Part shown: positions 59,585 through 64,000 of the stretch, in pieces
Position numbering within the stretch: the stretch's first letter is position 1
How the letters are laid out: the number at the start of each line of letters is the position of its first letter
NCBI RefSeq assembly: GCF_023101765.2
Contig: NC_064217.1
Location: 7,041,788 to 7,105,787 of the forward strand
Direction of reading: 5' to 3'
Length of the DNA: 64,000 nt
Source: Spodoptera frugiperda
Taxonomy: Eukaryota > Arthropoda > Insecta > Lepidoptera > Noctuidae
Position numbers and translations under genes: made by a program
Notes under the pieces: generated by a model
What the model saw: the letters and a program-made list of their open reading frames with translations, nothing else
Told to the model about the DNA's origin: nothing
Databases searched by the model: none

Positions 59585-60868
59585 CCGGTAAACTATGGCA
59601 ACTTTACCAGACCCTTGGCAACTTTACCATACTATAGGTATTCGGTATAAACTCATTTATCTAAAAATCTACCCACTAGAATTCTGTTTTGTAATAGTAG
59701 TATTTTTTAGACTTTAAAAGGAAATATTTACTATATTTTGCGTAGACGTAAGACTGCTATTATGCCAGTAATGGCCGTCACAATGTATGCGTGAAAATGT
59801 GCTAAAAGTTAGTAGTTCCTAAATTGTACTCACAGAGCCTAAATTATTTGTCACAGGTGAGTGAAATTTTGATCTTGTATGTATAATATAGTTGGGATTA
59901 CTGTTGTAATGTCAGCAATTGCTTTTTCTTTAATTTATTGATAAATAATCGCTTCGGTAATGTTGACACAGGTTAGGTAAAGTTGCCACGGCCTGCTTTG
60001 TGGCAACTTTACCTACAGTTAGGGTTGGCAATAAATGGTTTTTTCCTTGTTTGTGTGTATGTAACCATTTTCGAATACCTAAATTTCCCAGCATAATAGT
60101 GAATATCCTGGATGATAAGTTATAATGTATTTAATAATACCTTTTGTTTTAGAGTCAAAATGGCTCACATGAAACAAAACCGCAGAAAACTCGGAGCTAG
60201 ACAATATAAAAAGTATACGAAAGTAATGTTAAAATTAGCTATGGAGATAGTGAAGTCAAAAAATTAAAAAGTCAAAAGATTAAACATTATTTTGTAGCCT
60301 TTTTTTACAATTTTAAACATAAATACTTAAAATTTTAGAACTTAATTTAGTTTAAAAGGGAACAATATTTATGTCAGATATTTATGCTTTTTTTTACTTT
60401 AGGTTTAAGGTTTATATTTTTTTTTTTAAATATACATGTCATAAAAATAATTCTCATTTTTTGACAACCCCGAGCGTAACAAATTATTTGTATGTAAATT
60501 ACGATGAAACCCGTGGCAACTTTCTCGACTGTCTGTGTAGCCGTTATCTTTATAGATTTCCTCATATTGTTTGCATTATAATACGAAGAGGTCCTAGATG
60601 AAGCCCTCTGTACCTCAACAACTCTTTAATATGCAATACACGATGAATACGGCGCGTAGGTAAAGTTGCCAAAAATTTGGTATCTTTACCCATGTTGTTT
60701 TTTCTTTACTACGGCTAAAGTAAGCGTTTGTATATAATGACGTTTACGGTAAAGTGAGCCAGATAGACTACAATTCTAAATATATAGTTTTGGTTTCTAT
60801 GCGTCTTATGGTTAAAAATATATTTCGATTTTTGTTCCAAAATATGGTAAAGTTGCCATGTTTTACGG
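59585..60868 (+). mobile_element. Inner pogo-like DNA transposon with iterated 12-bp motif
   Basis: This 1,284-bp element is flanked by TA (59583-59584 and 60869-60870). Its ends are inverted repeats, CCGGTAAACTATGGCAAC at the left versus CCGTAAAACATGGCAAC (reverse complement of the right end). The 12-mer GGCAACTTTACC occurs at 59597, 59617 and 60002, and inverted at 59976, 60659 and 60846, with weaker copies at 60514 and 60679. Iterated terminal motifs of this kind are usually transposase-binding sites. It carries only the N-terminal part of a transposase, so it is non-autonomous. Confidence 0.7.
60160..60267 (+). pseudogene. Pogo/CENP-B-type transposase N-terminus, truncated
   Basis: A 35-codon frame begins at ATG 60160, just after an acceptor-like TTTTGTTTTAG. 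The translation includes RRKLGARQYKKYTKVMLKLA and MEIVKSKN, then stops. The pattern K-L-G-x-R-x-Y-K-x-Y followed by a predicted amphipathic helix (LxxAxxxVK) is what I expect at the start of the helix-turn-helix DNA-binding domain (psq/CENP-B N-type) of jerky/pogo-like transposases. The second and third helices and all DDE catalytic residues are missing. The truncation lies within the DNA-binding domain, so the product could not bind as the full protein does. Confidence 0.5.
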
Positions 60869-60870
60869 TA

Positions 60871-61011
60871 CATGAGCTATGTGCAGGAACAACTAAAAAA
60901 ACAAAATGTTATTATTGCGATGACTGTCAGGATTTGGCAAAGACCATCCGCTGTATTAATAAGAATTACACTAAGATTAAGAAAAAGAGGAGAAGATTAA
61001 TAAGATTGTGA
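60871..61011 (+). pseudogene. Transposase last exon, second part: C-terminal half of the PHD finger and basic tail
   Basis: It resumes the interrupted frame with HELCAGTTKKTKCYYCDDC, supplying the His, the fifth Cys and the final Cys pair of the C4HC3 motif, followed by a Lys/Arg-rich end (KKKRRRLIRL) and TGA at 61009-61011. An open frame from 60754 reads through it only because the inner element's end happens to be open. The exact register across the insertion, allowing for one duplicated TA, is strong evidence that this and 59363-59584 were one exon. Confidence 0.6.
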
Positions 61012-61374
61012 TTTTTAAGACTGTAAACCAATGATAGGATCTCAAAGTACGATTTAAGAATATACTAGTACGATTTAAGATGAATGGTCTTAAATCGTAC
61101 TTTTTTTAAGTTTTTGAAAATTGATTATTTCTCAGAAGTTTACAAGATTTATGTTATTTTTTGTTGAAATACTAATAGAACATTAGTGAAATTATAATTA
61201 CTTAATATAAATAACTGTGTATCATTGTTCATTTCCAAAATTTTTGAGGTTCTCCTTAAGTGGTACGAATTGGGCAAGTTTACCCTAACACTTAAAATTC
61301 TTATTAGACACGAGACGCGAATATTAAGTCGTGCCTCAAGGCTTTAAGGGGAATCAATCACCTTTTTCAGATTT

Positions 61375-61436
61375 AATGAAAAACATTGGGCGTTCGTGTT
61401 TTTCACAAAAACACACGAAACTCAATGTTTTTCATT
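61375..61436. repeat. Compound hairpin, 14-bp perfect outer arms
   Basis: AATGAAAAACATTG (61375-61388) pairs perfectly with 61423-61436. Inside, TTCGTGTTTTT pairs with AAAAACACACGAA, allowing a 2-nt bulge. No target duplication was noted. Confidence 0.6.
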
Positions 61437-61644
61437 TGTGTTAAAATTAAGTTCCGACCTTGGTAGACTTTTGACACCACCATTAGTTCGATGTACTCAC
61501 CTTAACAAAATGTATTTAATGTTTTTTTAATGCTAGAATATCTTTGATTTATTTCTGTGAATACTTTGTCCTATACTGACTTACACTTTATACATTCATG
61601 GTGACGTCATTTTTTTAGCGTGGATTTTCATCTGTCAATGACTT

Positions 61645-61775
61645 CTCCGCCCTGAGTGCGAGGCGAGTATAACAGTGACCATCGGACTCTTACTGACTAA
61701 AAGCTACCCCATTTCTAACCTGCTTTTCGAGCCAGTTCCAGTAAACCCGCTAGGTGGTCCACTGTCCGGACGTTA
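61645..61775 (+). repeat. Dispersed repeat D, copy 3
   Basis: 'TCTCCGCCCTGAGTGCGAGG', 'GACTCTTACTGACTAAAAGC' and 'CTGCTTTTCGAGCCAGTTCC' come in the same order as at 22.6 and 32.8 kb, with the 5' part better preserved. Confidence 0.55.
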
Positions 61776-61890
61776 TCCGTTAACAAATAAATCATGTGAG
61801 CCCGTCATAAAAATCCAGGCAAAAGCGAATGCAAAGCGTAGGTTAGACAGGAACAGGTTACCAAAATATGGCAGCGAAAACAAAAGATAA

Positions 61891-61998
61891 GCGTCCAGCA
61901 CTCTGATTTGCTGGCGCAAATGAACCAACCAATCAGAGCGCCGTAAGCGCTCTCGTCTCGCTTTCGTTCAACGTAAAGCAAAGTCATACTAAGGGTGA
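61891..61998. repeat. Foldback repeat, 'CCTTAGTATGAG' family, copy 3
   Basis: The centre 'CCAACCAATCAGAGCGCCGT' and right end 'CATACTAAGGGTGACC' match the 30.75 kb copy, and ACGTAAAGCAAA matches the inverse of the left end at 1.55 kb. The left terminus is lost. Confidence 0.6.
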
Positions 61999-62110
61999 CC
62001 TGAACTAGATCGATTGTTTTTAACGCTAAAACTGGTATACCAAGACCCACCCATGTAAAACCAAAATTTTTTTTACTCAACTAAAACAGTGTCTAGTGAC
62101 GTTTCCGCGA

Positions 62111-62430
62111 AAATTTCCTAAAGTATGGTGAGCCCGTATAAAAATCGCATAAGGTGCAGCGTATTATCGGATATGTCAAGGAATCCACGTCACTAGCTGA
62201 GTTATGGGCCAACCCGCCCGTATTTTGGGGTGAATTGCTAAGTGACAAACCACACCAATATGCCCGTCACAACAGCTTAATAAAATTATAGACCCAATTT
62301 CCGATCAGATTTAAATTGTTAGTTGCGCTATGTAGCTACCTAATTAGTGGTCGATCGGGTTTTCAATGAATTCTGTTTGATTGGCATCTGTGTGATTCGG
62401 TTATGAGGTTATTGATTTTGTTCTTTAATA
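62111..62430 (+). repeat. Spaced direct duplication, first unit (~320 bp)
   Basis: From 'CTAAAGTATGGTGA' to 'TGATTTTGTTCTTTAAT' it is almost identical to 62491-62810, 380 bp further on. Differences are a few small indels and substitutions. Non-coding on both strands as far as I can see; composition is less AT-biased than the surroundings ('GCCAACCCGCCCGTATTTTG'). Confidence 0.8.
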
Positions 62431-62490
62431 TGACAGTTTAGACGAGATACCTGATGATGATTATATATTAGGCAGTTTAGTGGTTTCTTA

Positions 62491-62810
62491 AAATTTTCTA
62501 AAGTATGGTGAAAATGGGTATTAATGTCGCATAAGGTGCAGCCATATATCGGATATGTCAGAGGAATCCACGTCACTACTGAGTTATGGGCCAACCCGCC
62601 CGTATTTTGGGGTGAATTGCTAATTAAACCACACCAATATGCCCGTCACAACAGCTTAATAAAATTATAGACCCAATTTCCGATCAGATTTAAATTGTTA
62701 GTGCGCGCTATGTAGCTACCTAATTAGTTGTCGATCGGGTTTTCAATGATTCTGTTTGATTGGCATCTGTGTGATTCGGTTATGAGGTTATTGATTTTGT
62801 TCTTTAATAA
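62491..62810 (+). repeat. Spaced direct duplication, second unit (~320 bp)
   Basis: It is the second copy of the 62111-62430 unit, after a 60-bp spacer with a GATGATGATT run. The similarity does not extend into 62811 onward. The pair could be a segmental duplication, two terminal repeats of a collapsed element, or an assembly artefact joining two haplotypes. Confidence 0.8.
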
Positions 62811-64000
62811 ATGAAATATCTTTTCTTTTATTACGGAGAAACCTCCAAAAGGCACCTAGGTTTTTGGGGTGTGTGATTTTTACCTCACTAAAACCATTCT
62901 GGTGGCCACCTTCAGCACCTATAAAGGGGCACCAAGACCCCAACGCCTGTTACAGCACATCCCTAAAGAGACATATGTCTCCTATGAACCTCGCTGTGCA
63001 AGTTGCACAGTAGAGCACGGGACCACTGTATGAATGGAATACCTAGTTATCAGGCAAAAGGAAAATTTCTACTGAATACAGTGTGAGCGTAGTGCAAAGA
63101 TCAAAACTCGCAGCCGGTTTTCCCAGTAGGCTACAGTATGGGTTTCTTCAAGAAAAGAGTAAATAGGTTTCTTAAAGGTCGTCAAGGCGCATGTAATGCC
63201 CTAAGTGTTGTAAGCATTCACAGGCCTCGGTAACCACTTACACGTCGTGTGCTTTCACAACACTTTTACAAAGAAAAATCTACAATATGAACAGTTATTA
63301 AGAATTTGGAAAAACCAGTAAATATTCTGCCACTCCAGTAATAGTCAATGAGACAGTTTCGCAAAAAAAAAACAACCAAGAGTAGCGGTTGTTCAGTAAA
63401 TTAATTTAATAATTTATTTATATTAAGTCGATTATTTTTACTGCACTAGTCCATTATTTACTGCCATACATTTCAATTCTTTATTTATTACATTAATTCG
63501 AATTATGTATGTCTGTAGTTATTTTAGATATACGATGACAACGCGCCTGAAGGCACAGGTGTGTAATGCAATCTCTTTTTACCGTCTATGTTATTAGTTA
63601 CCTGACGTAATGGATTATTATATATAAGCCCGTTGACATTCTCTGGGAATGCGTACAGGTTTTGTTATTTTATTGCCATCTGAATTGCAATTACATAGAA
63701 AACTGTCAGCACTTAATAGAATGCCAAGAATTATTCAGGTAATAAGATAATATGAAAATCATATTCTATTTATAATATTGTTGAATATAATATATGACCG
63801 GTTGTGCAACGACCTATTATTTAATATAAACATTATTTAAGCAAAAAGATCGACCGCCCATTTGCACTAGACAATCAATCAAGAGAAGACTATATTATCA
63901 TGATACCTAATGTCATTTCTGTTTATACCCTATTTAATTTTCTAACAAGAAAAATGCTACAGAATTATCGATCACAAATCCATTCTCACCAATATTACGA
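62811..64000. other. Unclassified, possibly repeat-derived DNA then AT-rich DNA
   Basis: Bases 62830-63060 are GC-richer with runs such as CACCTTCAGCACCTATAAAG and read like part of a dispersed element, but no partner copy lies in the window. Bases 63180-63250 loosely resemble a lepidopteran repeat. The rest is AT-rich with nothing recognised. Confidence 0.35.

Larger units (their letters stand above)
58848..61285 (+). mobile_element. Outer pogo-like DNA transposon, defective, interrupted by a second element
   Basis: Terminal inverted repeats are GGGTAAACTTGC (58848-58859) and GCAAGTTTACCC (61274-61285). Similarity continues inward through AATTCGTACC, and TA sits on each side (58846-58847, 61286-61287). 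Inside both ends a motif TAAATCGTAC is iterated: 58878, 59252 (inverted), 61046 and 61067 (inverted), 61091. Excluding the 1.28-kb insert, the element is about 1.15 kb, too short for a full transposase. It keeps a probable 5' exon donor (CAGGTAAGT at 59017-59025) and a last exon with a PHD finger. TA duplication plus this C-terminal domain fits the pogo/Tigger branch of Tc1/mariner. Confidence 0.65.

Overview
The window looks like repeat-rich intronic or intergenic DNA from a moth or butterfly (Lepidoptera), most plausibly a noctuoid moth. The sequence is visibly AT-rich. It has no long open reading frames, no bacterial-style gene packing, and many short dispersed repeats. I recognise several of these repeat families from general knowledge of lepidopteran genomes: tRNA-derived SINEs, RTE-type LINE tails, short inverted-repeat elements, and Helitron-like ends. 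The taxon is an inference from that repeat spectrum. I found no intact host protein-coding gene; essentially all the coding signal is transposon debris.

Layout. 0-6.4 kb: a tRNA-derived SINE at the left edge, a foldback repeat, a complete SINE of a second family with an 11-bp target duplication, an RTE LINE 3' end, and two members of a palindrome-containing, A-tailed element family, each between perfect 13-bp direct repeats. 6.4-14.6 kb: mostly unique DNA. 14.6-16.7 kb: an RTE tail, a 49-bp perfect hairpin between 8-bp direct repeats, a SINE, a second type of RTE fragment, and a possible small exon. 19-29 kb: a cluster of inverted-repeat (TIR) elements, Helitron-like ends and nested dispersed repeats. 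30-37 kb: scattered foldbacks and hairpins. 37.6-40.7 kb: a 393-bp TIR element, a SINE with a perfect 14-bp target duplication, and a foldback element whose two 60-bp arms are identical. 40.7-58.8 kb: largely unique DNA with some GC-richer islands. 58.8-61.3 kb: two nested, TA-flanked DNA transposons of apparent pogo type. 61.3-64 kb: more repeats, including a spaced direct duplication of about 320 bp.

The most informative structure is the 58.8-61.3 kb nest. The outer element is flanked by TA and carries a degenerate last exon encoding a basic tail and a C4HC3 PHD finger. A second TA-flanked element has inserted inside that PHD finger. It is 1,284 bp long, carries at least six copies of a 12-bp motif in its terminal and subterminal DNA, and retains a first coding segment that looks like the N-terminus of a pogo/CENP-B-type transposase. 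Removing the insert and one TA copy restores the Cys/His spacing across the gap, which gives an unambiguous order of events.

No genes here work together as a pathway. What the window records is a succession of transposition events: retroposons that left 11-14 bp target duplications, DNA elements that left TA or 8-bp duplications, and palindromes of unknown origin. Coordinates of old repeats are approximate, and family names are deliberately generic because no database search was possible.
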